This document shows, in pieces, positions 34,256 through 44,181 of a DNA stretch of 64,000 nucleotides. Under the pieces are notes generated by a model, which made no database searches, had not been told where the DNA came from, and saw nothing but the letters and a program-made list of their open reading frames with translations. Position 1 is the first letter of the stretch; each line of letters opens with the position of its first letter. Location: positions 1-64,000 of the forward strand of contig AYSC01000015.1 of NCBI GenBank assembly GCA_000503195.1, read 5' to 3'. The translations under genes and the position numbers were made by a program. Source of the stretch: Blastomonas sp. CACIA14H2 (GTDB lineage: Bacteria; Pseudomonadota; Alphaproteobacteria; Sphingomonadales; Sphingomonadaceae).

Positions 34256-35935
34256 ATGTTTCTCAAGACCCTGTTCAAAATCGCATGCGCACCTGTCGCA
34301 CTGCTGGCGGGCAGCCCCTTGGCTGCTCAGCAGGCGACGTCGATCGACATTCCGGAAACAGCCCCCCAGCCGGTATCAGTCGATACGATGAAAGAGGTCA
34401 CGCGGATGCTTTCGTCCGACGCGTTCGAGGGCAGAGCGCCCGGTAGCGTCGGTGAACAGAAAACCATCGCGCTGCTGACCGACCGATTTGCCAAGGCGGG
34501 GCTCAAGCCGGGCAATGGGGACAGCTGGCTGCAGAAAGTGCCGCTGGTCAGCATCGAGGCCGGCAAGATCAGCCCGCTGACCATCACGGGCGGCAAGACG
34601 CCGCTCAGCTTCGAATATGGCAAGGACATGGTGATCGGCACCTATCGCGAGGCACCGACCATCGACATTGCGATCAGCGACGTTGTGTTCGTCGGCTATG
34701 GCATCAACGCGCCCGAAAAAGGCTGGAACGACTATGCCGGGCTCGATGTGAAGGGCAAGACCGTCATCATCCTGGTCAACGATCCCGATTATGACAGCGC
34801 GGACCTCAACGGCGAATTCGGCGGCAAGGCGATGACCTATTATGGCCGCTGGACCTACAAGTACGAAGAGGCTGCGCGCCAGGGCGCTGCCGCCGCGCTG
34901 ATCGTGCACGATACGGTCCCCGCCGCCTATGGCTGGGGCGTGGTCGAATCGAGCTGGACCGGCCCGCAATTCTTCGCGCAGAGCGCCGACAAGGGCGCGA
35001 GCGAGACTGAGGCCAATGGCTGGATCCAGAAGGAGGCCGCCGAAAGGCTGCTGGCGAGCGCGGGCCAGGATCTCGCGACGCTGAGTGCGGCCGCCAAGCG
35101 CAAGGGCTTCAAGGCCGTTCCGTTGGGCGTCAAGGCATCGGTGTCGTTCGCCAATGCGATCGAGACGACCGTATCGAACAATATCATCGGCATATTGCCC
35201 GGAGCGAAGCGTCCCGACGAATATGTGCTCTATACCGCGCATTGGGATCATCTCGGCCGTTGCAAGCCCGCCGATGACGGCGACGATATCTGCAACGGCG
35301 CGGTCGATAATGCGACGGGCACGGCCGCGCTGGTCGCGCTCGCCGAAGCGTTCGGCAAGGCGGGCGCGCCCGATCGCAGCATCGTGTTTCTCGCGGTCAC
35401 CGGCGAGGAATCGGGGCTGCTCGGATCGGCCTATTATGGCGAGAACCCGGTCTATCCGCTCAGTCAGACCGCAGGCGGCATCAACATGGATGCGTTCCTG
35501 ATGGCGGGCAAGGCGCGCAACGTCACCGTGATCGGCAAGGGCAAGTCGCAGCTCGACGATTTCCTCGCCGCTGCGCTCAAGAAGGAAGGCCGGGTGGCCG
35601 AGGCCGACCCGATGCCGCAGAACGGCTATTACTACCGCTCCGACCATTTCAGCCTCGCCAAGCAGGGCGTGCCGATGCTGTACATCGATGGCGGCGACGA
35701 TCTGGTGAACGGCGGCAAGGCCGCGGGCGAAGCCGCGGGCAAGGACTATACCGTCAACCGCTATCATGGCCCCAAGGACGAGTATAACCCGAACTGGGAC
35801 TGGTCGGGCGTGATCGACGACCTTGCGCTCTATTACAGCATCGGCCGCAGCCTCGCGATGTCGAAGGATTGGCCGAACTGGGTGGCAGGTGACGAGTTCC
35901 GCGCCATGCGCGACAAGAGCCGTGCGGGTCGCTGA
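34256..35935 (+). CDS. M28 family zinc aminopeptidase, exported
   Basis: The 559-residue protein has a signal peptide (about 1-24) and an M28 catalytic domain: YTAHWDHLG (first zinc His), CNGAVDNATGTAAL (bridging Asp), TGEESGLLGS (catalytic Glu pair) and MDAF (Asp), with a final zinc His near YRSDHFSLAKQG. A PA-like insertion lies between the signal and the catalytic core (about residues 120-290). It removes N-terminal residues from peptides in the periplasm or outside. It starts a plus-strand run; aguA begins 4 bp after its stop. Confidence 0.92.
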   Translation: MFLKTLFKIACAPVALLAGSPLAAQQATSIDIPETAPQPVSVDTMKEVTRMLSSDAFEGRAPGSVGEQKTIALLTDRFAKAGLKPGNGDSWLQKVPLVSIEAGKISPLTITGGKTPLSFEYGKDMVIGTYREAPTIDIAISDVVFVGYGINAPEKGWNDYAGLDVKGKTVIILVNDPDYDSADLNGEFGGKAMTYYGRWTYKYEEAARQGAAAALIVHDTVPAAYGWGVVESSWTGPQFFAQSADKGASETEANGWIQKEAAERLLASAGQDLATLSAAAKRKGFKAVPLGVKASVSFANAIETTVSNNIIGILPGAKRPDEYVLYTAHWDHLGRCKPADDGDDICNGAVDNATGTAALVALAEAFGKAGAPDRSIVFLAVTGEESGLLGSAYYGENPVYPLSQTAGGINMDAFLMAGKARNVTVIGKGKSQLDDFLAAALKKEGRVAEADPMPQNGYYYRSDHFSLAKQGVPMLYIDGGDDLVNGGKAAGEAAGKDYTVNRYHGPKDEYNPNWDWSGVIDDLALYYSIGRSLAMSKDWPNWVAGDEFRAMRDKSRAGR

Positions 35936-35939
35936 TCCG

Positions 35940-36938
35940 ATGAGGCAGATCATGCCGCCCGAATGGGCCGCGCAGCGCTGGATCTGGATCGGCTTTCCGC
36001 ATCTGGCCGACGAGTGGAACGGTTTCCTTGCCGCGGCACAGGCGGAGATCGCGAGCTTTGCGCGCGCGGTCGCCGAGAGCGGGCAGGAAGCGCGGCTGGT
36101 CGTTCCCGACGAAGCGCATGCGGCACTGGCGCGCGAGCTGGCGGGCGACGCGGTAACGCTTTGCGTCCATCGCTATGGCGATATCTGGCTGCGCGACACT
36201 GGGCCGCTGATCGTCCGCAGCGAGAACGGCGCGACCGTTGCGCAGCGCTTCGGCTTCAACGGTTGGGGCGGCAAATATGTGATGCCCGGCGATACCGAGA
36301 TCGGCGGGCTGCTCGCCGATGAGGCCGGCCTCGACAGCGCCATGGCCGACTGGGTGCTCGAGGGCGGCGCAATCGATGTCGACGGCGCTGGGCTCGGCGT
36401 CACCACCGAACAGTGCCTGCTCAACCCCAACCGCAACCCGCATCTGACGCGCGAGGAGATCGAGGCGCGGCTTCGGCGCAACCTGGGGATCGAGCGGCTG
36501 CTGTGGCTCGGCGACGGGCTGATCAACGACCATACCGACGGGCATGTCGACAATCTCGCGCGTTTCGTGGCGCCGGGGACGCTGGCAGTGCCGGTGCCGA
36601 GCGGCGAGGACGATCCCAACGCGGCGATCTATGCCAATGCGAAGCTTCGCGCCGAGGCTGTCGGACTCAAGGTCGTGCCGATCCCCTCGCCCGGCCTTGT
36701 CGAACGAGTCGATGCCGAGGGCGAAATGAAGGTCCAACCGGCGAGCCATATGAACTTCGCCATCACCAGCCATCTGGTCGTCGTGCCGACCTATGGCACC
36801 GCCTCGGACAGCCCTGCGGTGGCGGCGATCGGTGCCTGCTTTCCCGATCGCAAGACCATCGGCCTGCGGGCCGACGCGGTGCTGGCCGGCGGCGGGAGCT
36901 TCCACTGCGCCAGCCAGCAGATGCCGCTGCTCGATTGA
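35940..36938 (+). CDS. aguA: Agmatine deiminase
   Basis: This enzyme turns agmatine into N-carbamoylputrescine and ammonia. The 332 residues show the peptidylarginine-deiminase fold motifs MPPEWAAQRWIWIGFP, GDIWLRDTGPLIV, FNGWGGKY, DHTDGHVDNLARFV (active-site region) and GGGSFHCASQQMP with the catalytic Cys near the C-terminus. The ATG at 35940 lies 4 bp after the M28 stop. The second enzyme of the pathway (aguB, 38282) is three genes further on, with an exported methyltransferase-like gene and a DUF3147 gene between. The product putrescine feeds polyamine pools. Confidence 0.94.
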   Translation: MRQIMPPEWAAQRWIWIGFPHLADEWNGFLAAAQAEIASFARAVAESGQEARLVVPDEAHAALARELAGDAVTLCVHRYGDIWLRDTGPLIVRSENGATVAQRFGFNGWGGKYVMPGDTEIGGLLADEAGLDSAMADWVLEGGAIDVDGAGLGVTTEQCLLNPNRNPHLTREEIEARLRRNLGIERLLWLGDGLINDHTDGHVDNLARFVAPGTLAVPVPSGEDDPNAAIYANAKLRAEAVGLKVVPIPSPGLVERVDAEGEMKVQPASHMNFAITSHLVVVPTYGTASDSPAVAAIGACFPDRKTIGLRADAVLAGGGSFHCASQQMPLLD

Positions 36939-37020
36939 TCGAACCAGCGGTGCCGGGTATAGCCGGTTGCAGGATCCGTCCTATGTTCCCCAGCATCAAC
37001 CACAAAGAGGATTGCCCCCC

Positions 37021-37869
37021 ATGCGCACCATGATCCTGTCTGCCCTGATCGCAGGCACTGCCCTGCCGCTAATGGCCGCCGCTCCCGCGATCGCTGCCCA
37101 GGCTTCAAGCACCAGCGCCTCGACCGCGATCGATGCCGCCGTCGCCGCCGATCTGCGCGGCGAGGACAAGGCGCGCGACCAATATCGCCACCCCAAGGAA
37201 ACGCTCGAATTCTTCCAGGTCGGCCCGAACATGGTGGTCGCCGAATATGCCGCCGATGCCGGCTGGTACAGCAAGATCCTTGCCCCGTTGACCGCCACCA
37301 GCGGCAAGTATGTCGCGCTCGGCGTCTCGCCGACCGCCGCGTCGTTCAACGAGCAGCGCAAGGCGCAGATGGCGGCCTATCCGACCAGCTATCCCGAGCG
37401 CGCCGCCAAGGCGACCGGCATCGCGGCCGACAAGATCCACGCCTATGTCACCAACGCTGTCCCGGCCGAAGTCAACGGCACGGTTGACCGCATCCTGATC
37501 CTGCGGATGCTGCACAACATGAACCGCTGGGGCATCCTGGGCAGTGAGCTCGACGCGATGCACAAGATGCTCAAGCCCGGCGGCATGATCGGCATCGAGC
37601 AGCACCGCGCCAAGGCCGATGCACCCGCCGCTTATACCGATGGTTCGAAGGGCTATCTCAAGGAAGCCGATGTCATCGCCATGTTCGAGAAGCACGGCTT
37701 CGAACTGGTCGGCAAGAGCGAGATCAACGCCAATCCCAAGGACACGGCCGACTATCCCGATGGCGTCTGGACGCTGCCGCCCAATTACGCGCTGAAGGAC
37801 CAGGACAAGGCCAAATATGCCGCGATCGGCGAATCCGACCGCATGACCATGCTCTTCCGCAAGAAGTGA
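37021..37869 (+). CDS. Exported SAM-dependent methyltransferase-like protein
   Basis: The 282-residue protein carries a clear signal peptide (MRTMILSALIAGTALPLMAA, cleavage near AIAAQA), followed by a class I methyltransferase-like domain (NMVVAEYAADAGWYSKILAP, RILILRMLHNMNRWG, MLKPGGMIGIEQHRA). The glycine-rich SAM loop is altered (EYAADAGW). SAM is not known in the periplasm, so a catalytic role there is doubtful. The family is widespread in alphaproteobacteria as predicted exported methyltransferases (COG4798-like). It lies between aguA and the DUF3147 gene in the putrescine locus. The function is unknown. Confidence 0.85.
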   Translation: MRTMILSALIAGTALPLMAAAPAIAAQASSTSASTAIDAAVAADLRGEDKARDQYRHPKETLEFFQVGPNMVVAEYAADAGWYSKILAPLTATSGKYVALGVSPTAASFNEQRKAQMAAYPTSYPERAAKATGIAADKIHAYVTNAVPAEVNGTVDRILILRMLHNMNRWGILGSELDAMHKMLKPGGMIGIEQHRAKADAPAAYTDGSKGYLKEADVIAMFEKHGFELVGKSEINANPKDTADYPDGVWTLPPNYALKDQDKAKYAAIGESDRMTMLFRKK

Positions 37870-37925
37870 CGCTTGGCTCGCCGCCGGTCATCGGGCTGGC
37901 GGCGAGCGACTGACGCCGGGGGGCG

Positions 37926-38285
37926 ATGATGGGCGCTTTTGTCCTGCGAGCGGTGATCTCGGGTATCCTTGTCGCAATTATCGCCATGGTTTCTCGGCGA
38001 AGCCCGGGGCTGGGCGGCCTGATCGCCTCGATCCCGCTGGTCTCGACGCTCGGCATGATCTGGCTGTGGAACGACAGCGGGGATCGCGAGCTGGTGGCCA
38101 ATTATGTCTCGGCGGCCTTCTGGTATTTCCTGCCGACACTGCCCATGTTCCTGCTCATTCCCTGGATGCTCCGCTCGGGCGTGAGCTTCTGGCTGTCACT
38201 GGGCGCAGGCTGCGGCCTCACCATTATCTTGTATCTGGGCATGGTCGCGCTCCTGCCCCGCATTGGGATCAACGTTTCGCTATGA
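37926..38285 (+). CDS. DUF3147 family membrane protein
   Basis: The 119-residue protein has about four membrane spans (near 5-22, 30-48, 62-82 and 92-112) with short loops, and it matches the DUF3147 family of small bacterial membrane proteins. Its stop overlaps the aguB start (ATGA), so it is translationally coupled with N-carbamoylputrescine amidase. A transport or membrane-organising role for polyamine intermediates is possible but not shown. Confidence 0.85.
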   Translation: MMGAFVLRAVISGILVAIIAMVSRRSPGLGGLIASIPLVSTLGMIWLWNDSGDRELVANYVSAAFWYFLPTLPMFLLIPWMLRSGVSFWLSLGAGCGLTIILYLGMVALLPRIGINVSL

Positions 38286-39130
38286 CCGAGATTACTGTCG
38301 CTGCCCTGCAGCTGCCGCTGGGCGGCGGGTTGGCCGAGAATATCGATGCCGTCAGCGATCTTGTCGCGCACGCGGCTGACAAGGGCGCGCACATCATCCT
38401 GCCCCCCGAACTGTTCGAGGGCCCTTATTTCTGCCAGGTCGAGGACGAAGGCCTGTTTGCCACCGCGCACCCCACCGCCGAGCATCCGAGCGTGCGCGCG
38501 ATGGCGAAGCTGGCCAGGCAGCTCAAGATTGCTATCCCGACCAGCTTTTTCGAGCGCGATGGGCCGCATCATTACAACTCGCTGGCGATGATCGATCCCG
38601 ATGGCGAGATCATGGGCGTCTATCGCAAGAGCCATATCCCCGATGGGCCGGGGTACGAGGAGAAATATTATTTCCGCCCGGGCAATACGGGCTTCAAGGT
38701 CTGGGACGTGTGCGGCACGCGGATCGGCGTCGGCATCTGCTGGGACCAATGGTATCCCGAATGCGCGCGCGCAATGGCGCTGATGGGGGCGGAGCTGCTC
38801 TTCTACCCGACCGCGATTGGCTCGGAACCCTATGACGCGGACCTCGACACCAGCCGCATGTGGCGGCGCGCGATGCAGGGCCATGCGGTGTCGAACTGCA
38901 TGCCCGTGATCGCCAGCAACCGCATCGGCACCGAGGGCAATCAGAGCTTCTACGGGCACAGCTTCATCACCAACGAATGGGGTGACCTGGTGCTCGAATA
39001 TGGCGCGGAGGAAACCGGCGTGCTGGTCGCGACGCTCGATCTTGCCCAGGCGCGCAAGCACCGCGCCGGGATGGGGTTTTTCCGCGATCGCCGCCCGCAG
39101 CTCTACGGGCGGCTCGCCGAGGACATCTGA
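38282..39130 (+). CDS. aguB: N-carbamoylputrescine amidase
   Basis: This nitrilase-superfamily enzyme hydrolyses N-carbamoylputrescine to putrescine, CO2 and ammonia. The 282 residues have the catalytic triad in ILPPELFEG (Glu), YRKSHIPDGPGYEEKYYF (Lys) and GVGICWDQWYPE (Cys), plus the family-typical C-terminal GFFRDRRPQLY. The start at 38282 overlaps the DUF3147 stop by 4 bp. With aguA upstream it completes the agmatine route to putrescine. It is followed by a 9-bp inverted repeat that could stop transcription. Confidence 0.95.
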   Translation: MTEITVAALQLPLGGGLAENIDAVSDLVAHAADKGAHIILPPELFEGPYFCQVEDEGLFATAHPTAEHPSVRAMAKLARQLKIAIPTSFFERDGPHHYNSLAMIDPDGEIMGVYRKSHIPDGPGYEEKYYFRPGNTGFKVWDVCGTRIGVGICWDQWYPECARAMALMGAELLFYPTAIGSEPYDADLDTSRMWRRAMQGHAVSNCMPVIASNRIGTEGNQSFYGHSFITNEWGDLVLEYGAEETGVLVATLDLAQARKHRAGMGFFRDRRPQLYGRLAEDI

Positions 39131-39134
39131 AGAA

Positions 39135-39172
39135 TAAGGTGGGAGGAGGCCTGTTTTATTCGGCCCACCTTA
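39135..39172. terminator. Bidirectional inverted repeat between aguB and dnaJ
   Basis: TAAGGTGGG (39135-39143) and CCCACCTTA (39164-39172) form a perfect 9-bp stem around a 20-base loop. It lies between two convergent genes, and the right arm includes the dnaJ stop codon. There is no adjacent T-run for either strand, so termination may be partial. Confidence 0.5.
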
Positions 39173-40312
39173 CTCGCCGATTCCGTCCCACATTTCCTTG
39201 AGCTTTGCAAAGAAGCCGGTGCTTTCCGGGCTTTCCTGACCGGTCTCGGTCGCCTGGAATTCGCGCAGCAATTCCTTCTGCCGCGCGCTGAGCCTGGTCG
39301 GCGTCTCGACATCGATCTGAATGACCATGTCGCCCGTGCCGCGTCCCTGGAGCACCGGCATGCCCGCGCCGCGCTGGCGCAACTGCTTGCCCGACTGGAT
39401 ACCGGCGGGAATGCTGATCCGGTGACGCTTGCCGTCGAGGCCCGGGATTTCCAGTTCGCCGCCCAGCGCAGCAGTCGTGATGCTGATCGGGCAGCGCGTG
39501 ATCAGCGTGGTGCCGTCGCGCTCGAAAATGCGGTGCCGCGCCACGTGAATGAAGATGTAAAGGTCCCCTGGAGGCGAACCCTTGGGGCCGGCCTCGCCCT
39601 TGCCCGAAAGGCGGATGCGCGTGCCGTTGTCCACGCCGGGCGGAATATCGACCGACAAGGTCTGCTGCTTGTCGACCCGGCCCTCGCCGCGGCAGGTGCG
39701 GCATGGGTTCTCGATCACCTGGCCGCTGCCATGGCAGTTCGGGCAGGTCCGTTCGACCACGAAAAAACCCTGCTGCGCGCGCATCTTGCCGCTGCCGCCG
39801 CACAGGTTGCAGGTGCGCACCTTAGTGCCCGGCTCCGCGCCCGATCCGTGGCAGGTGTCGCAGGTCGCGGCGACATCGATGGTGATCTCGCTCGCCTTGC
39901 CGTGATAGGCCTCTTCGAGCGTGATCTCCATGTCGTAGCGCAGGTCCGCGCCGCGAACGGGGCCACGCCGACCGCCTGCTCCGCCAAAGCCGCCGCCGAA
40001 AATGGTATCGAAAATATCGCCCAGATCGGAAAAGCCGCCCGCAGCGCCATGGCCACCACCGCCGCCGGACATGCCGCTTTCATACGCTTCATGGCCATAG
40101 CGATCATAGGCCGCGCGCTTCTGCGGGTCCTTCAGGGTGTCATAAGCCTGGCTGATCGCCTTGAACCGGGCCTCCGCCTCGGTATCGCCGGGGTTCCGGT
40201 CCGGATGCCATTGCATCGCCAGCTTGCGATAGGCGGACTTGAGCGTGGCGTCGTCCGCGTTGCGCGAAACGCCCAGGCGCTCGTAATAATCTTTGGCTGT
40301 GGTCATGGTCAT
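39170..40312 (-). CDS. dnaJ: Chaperone protein DnaJ
   Basis: DnaJ is the J-domain co-chaperone of DnaK. The 380 residues have the J domain with HPD (MQWHPDRNPGD), a Gly/Phe-rich linker, a zinc domain with four CxxCxGxG repeats (CDTCHGSGAEPG, CNLCGGSGK, CPNCHGSGQ, CRTCRGEGR) and a C-terminal substrate domain. The start at 40312 begins MTMTTAKDYYERLGVSR. The gene follows dnaK on the same strand after a 111-bp gap with a nested hairpin. Confidence 0.96.
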   Translation of the reverse strand: MTMTTAKDYYERLGVSRNADDATLKSAYRKLAMQWHPDRNPGDTEAEARFKAISQAYDTLKDPQKRAAYDRYGHEAYESGMSGGGGGHGAAGGFSDLGDIFDTIFGGGFGGAGGRRGPVRGADLRYDMEITLEEAYHGKASEITIDVAATCDTCHGSGAEPGTKVRTCNLCGGSGKMRAQQGFFVVERTCPNCHGSGQVIENPCRTCRGEGRVDKQQTLSVDIPPGVDNGTRIRLSGKGEAGPKGSPPGDLYIFIHVARHRIFERDGTTLITRCPISITTAALGGELEIPGLDGKRHRISIPAGIQSGKQLRQRGAGMPVLQGRGTGDMVIQIDVETPTRLSARQKELLREFQATETGQESPESTGFFAKLKEMWDGIGE

Positions 40313-40336
40313 GGGTCGCGATTCATCATGCAGCGA

Positions 40337-40396
40337 CCGGGCGGGATCGCGGCGCCGGGGTGGCAATAACCACCCCTGCTCCGCAGTCCCGCCCGG
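40337..40396 (-). promoter_or_regulatory. Nested hairpin between dnaK and dnaJ
   Basis: The outer arms CCGGGCGGGA (40337-40346) and TCCCGCCCGG (40387-40396) are perfectly complementary. Inside them GGGGTGG-CAATAA-CCACCCC (40357-40376) forms a second hairpin. The structure sits in the dnaK-dnaJ gap and could act as a partial terminator or processing site that lowers DnaJ relative to DnaK. Confidence 0.5.
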
Positions 40397-40423
40397 CCGG
40401 ACTGTCGAACATCAATCCGGCAA

Positions 40424-42325
<1,902 letters not shown>

Positions 42326-42417
42326 AATGCTTTTCCCACGTCACTTTCGATATGCAGATGAAAGAATACGAACCGCCGTCATGCCCCCAAGCATCCGGCA
42401 ATTCCGTCCCCGACGGC

Positions 42418-42447
42418 GGATATAGGATGGCTTTCGCTTGGCACAAG
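42418..42447 (-). promoter_or_regulatory. RpoH (heat-shock) promoter before dnaK
   Basis: On the minus strand CTTG (42447-42444), 17 bases, CCTATAT (42426-42420) fits the alphaproteobacterial RpoH consensus CTTG-N17-CYTATNT. The distance to the dnaK ATG is about 90 bp. Heat-shock control of dnaK by RpoH is the usual case in this class. Confidence 0.6.
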
Positions 42448-42522
42448 GCATCGCAGTATCTACATCACCGCCATGGCCGATCCGGCCCGTTCCGGCACAG
42501 GATGATGAGGGAGATTTCACCG

Positions 42523-42975
42523 ATGCTGCGCACACTCACGCTGCTTATCACAGGCCTTGCGATGGCGTTGCTCGCCGGGTGCCAGCCGCCCGCGCAGCTG
42601 CTGGTGGAAAAGGCCGAGCTCCAGCTTTCGCCGGTCGCGGAAAGCCCTTCCGTGCTCTATTTCACGATCCGGGGCGGGCCTTCGGACACCGTGCTGCGCT
42701 CGATCAGTTCGCCCAACATCCTGCGGCTCGAGATGCACGAAACGGTGGAGGAAAACGGCATGTCGATGATGAAGCCGATCACCGCGGTCGCGGTGCCATC
42801 GCGCGGCAAGGTCGAGTTCGAACGTGGCGGCAAGCATGTGATGGTCTGGGGCGTCGATGCCGCGGCGCGCAAGGCGGGCAAGGCAACGTTCCTGTTCTCC
42901 TTCTCCAATGGCGAGAAGATCGAGGTCGATGCCGCCCTGAAGGCGCTCAAGCCGCATGACGGCATGGCGCACTGA
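42523..42975 (+). CDS. PCu(A)C-type copper chaperone lipoprotein
   Basis: The 150-residue protein has a lipoprotein signal (LLITGLAMALLAGC) and a PCu(A)C-like domain with the metal ligands spread as EMHETVEENGMSMM and GKHVMVWG (His, Met, His, Met). Such periplasmic chaperones deliver Cu(I) to cytochrome oxidase. The start at 42523 has GGGAG 9 bases upstream. Its stop and the next start overlap (TGATG), so the small HExxH gene downstream is coupled to it. Confidence 0.85.
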   Translation: MLRTLTLLITGLAMALLAGCQPPAQLLVEKAELQLSPVAESPSVLYFTIRGGPSDTVLRSISSPNILRLEMHETVEENGMSMMKPITAVAVPSRGKVEFERGGKHVMVWGVDAAARKAGKATFLFSFSNGEKIEVDAALKALKPHDGMAH

Positions 42976-43442
42976 TGGCGATTGCGCCGATTGACCGGCC
43001 GCTGACCAGGGCGGAAATCGATCTGTCGCGTTCCGTCTTCGGCGATGCCATCGCCTATGATCGGGTGCGCATCCGGCTGAAGAAATGGATCTTCTTCCAG
43101 CCGAGGCGCACCATCATGGCACCGATGGGCCATATCCATTTCCACCCCCGCGGGACTGCCTATTGCGACGATTTCAGCTGCGCCAGCCTGTCGCGCCAGG
43201 CCTTGTTCATTCACGAGATGGTGCATGTCTGGCAGTACCAGCAGGGTATCTTCCTGCCGCTGAAGCGCCACCCGTTCTGCCGATACGATTATGCGATCAA
43301 GCCCGGACAGCGTTTCGGCAAATACGGCATCGAGCAGCAGGCGGAACTGGTCCGCCATGCCTTCATGCTACGCCAGGGCGTGAAGGTCCCGGGCGCGCCT
43401 TCGATCGAGACCTATCGCCAGATCGTGCCGTTTCCGGTCTGA
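42975..43442 (+). CDS. Small HExxH protein (vgr-related type)
   Basis: The 155-residue protein contains FIHEMVHVWQYQQG, with His80, Glu81 and His84 forming an HExxH zinc-protease-like motif, and an upstream HIHFHP cluster (residues 53-58). Similar proteins in sphingomonads carry the label vgr-related protein. The only experimental basis for that label known to me is similarity, so it is not informative. No signal peptide is seen. It overlaps the copper-chaperone gene by one base. A peptidase role is possible; a third zinc ligand is not certain. Confidence 0.72.
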   Translation: MAIAPIDRPLTRAEIDLSRSVFGDAIAYDRVRIRLKKWIFFQPRRTIMAPMGHIHFHPRGTAYCDDFSCASLSRQALFIHEMVHVWQYQQGIFLPLKRHPFCRYDYAIKPGQRFGKYGIEQQAELVRHAFMLRQGVKVPGAPSIETYRQIVPFPV

Positions 43443-43461
43443 CGGCCGCTTTGACCCACCC

Positions 43462-43543
43462 CGTCACCCCAGCGTAGGCGGGGGTCCCGCTTCTGACGCA
43501 ACGCTCGCGAAAAAGCGGGATTCCCGCGTTCGCGGGAATGACG
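43462..43543. repeat. Inverted extragenic repeat pair between convergent genes
   Basis: CGTCA...TCCCGCTT (43462-43492) is mirrored by AAGCGGGA...TGACG (43513-43543). The internal stretch GATTCCCGCGTTCGCGGGAAT forms its own hairpin. It is a common type of intergenic repeat in alphaproteobacteria. It lies between the vgr-related gene and grpE and may stop transcription from both sides. Confidence 0.6.
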
Positions 43544-43566
43544 TGAAGTTCAATCGGCTCGGTGGA

Positions 43567-44181
43567 TCAATCCGGCTTCTTCGCCACCGCGACCAGCGCG
43601 GGGCGCAGCAGGCGGTCCTTGATCATGTAGCCGGCCTGCAGTTCCTGCACCACGGTGCCGGGCTCTGCGTCGTCGCTGGGCAGTTCGATCATCGCCTGGT
43701 GCTGGTTGGGATCGAGCGGCAGGCCGATCGCGGCGATGCGCGAGATGCCGTGCTTGCCGAACACGCTTTCGAGCTCGCGGCCCGTCGCTTCGAGCCCGAC
43801 GACCAGCCCCTTCCACGCCTCGTCATTGCGCGCGTCTTCGGGGATCGCCTGCAATGCGCGGGTCAAATTGTCCGAAACCGAGAGAATGTCGCGCGCGAAG
43901 CCGGTCGCCGCATAGGCGCGTGCGTCCTGCGCGTCCTTTTCCAGCCGACGGCGAACGTTCTGCGTGTCGGCGCGGGCATAGAGCACGTCCTGCTTCGCCT
44001 CGGCAAGCTGCGCTTCGAGCGCGGCAATGCGCTCTTCCAGCGCCGCCTGGCCGTCGCCCTGTTCCTTCAGGCTGTCCGGCACGCCCTCGAGTTCGGCTGC
44101 CGCTTCGGCATCGAGATCGGCGGTCTTGCTGGGGTCGTTCTGTGTCACGGTTTCGTCCTGAATCACGGTGTTCCTGCTCAT
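43567..44181 (-). CDS. grpE: Nucleotide exchange factor GrpE
   Basis: GrpE releases ADP from DnaK. The 204 residues have an acidic N-terminus, a long coiled coil (about 45-85, ALEERIAALEAQLAEAKQDV) and the GrpE head with NVRRRLEKDAQDARAYAATGFARDIL and the C-terminal VVQELQAGYMIKDRLLRPALV. The ATG overlaps the hrcA stop (ATGA), so it is translationally coupled to the heat-shock repressor. dnaK lies 1.2 kb away on the same strand. Confidence 0.95.
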   Translation of the reverse strand: MSRNTVIQDETVTQNDPSKTADLDAEAAAELEGVPDSLKEQGDGQAALEERIAALEAQLAEAKQDVLYARADTQNVRRRLEKDAQDARAYAATGFARDILSVSDNLTRALQAIPEDARNDEAWKGLVVGLEATGRELESVFGKHGISRIAAIGLPLDPNQHQAMIELPSDDAEPGTVVQELQAGYMIKDRLLRPALVAVAKKPD

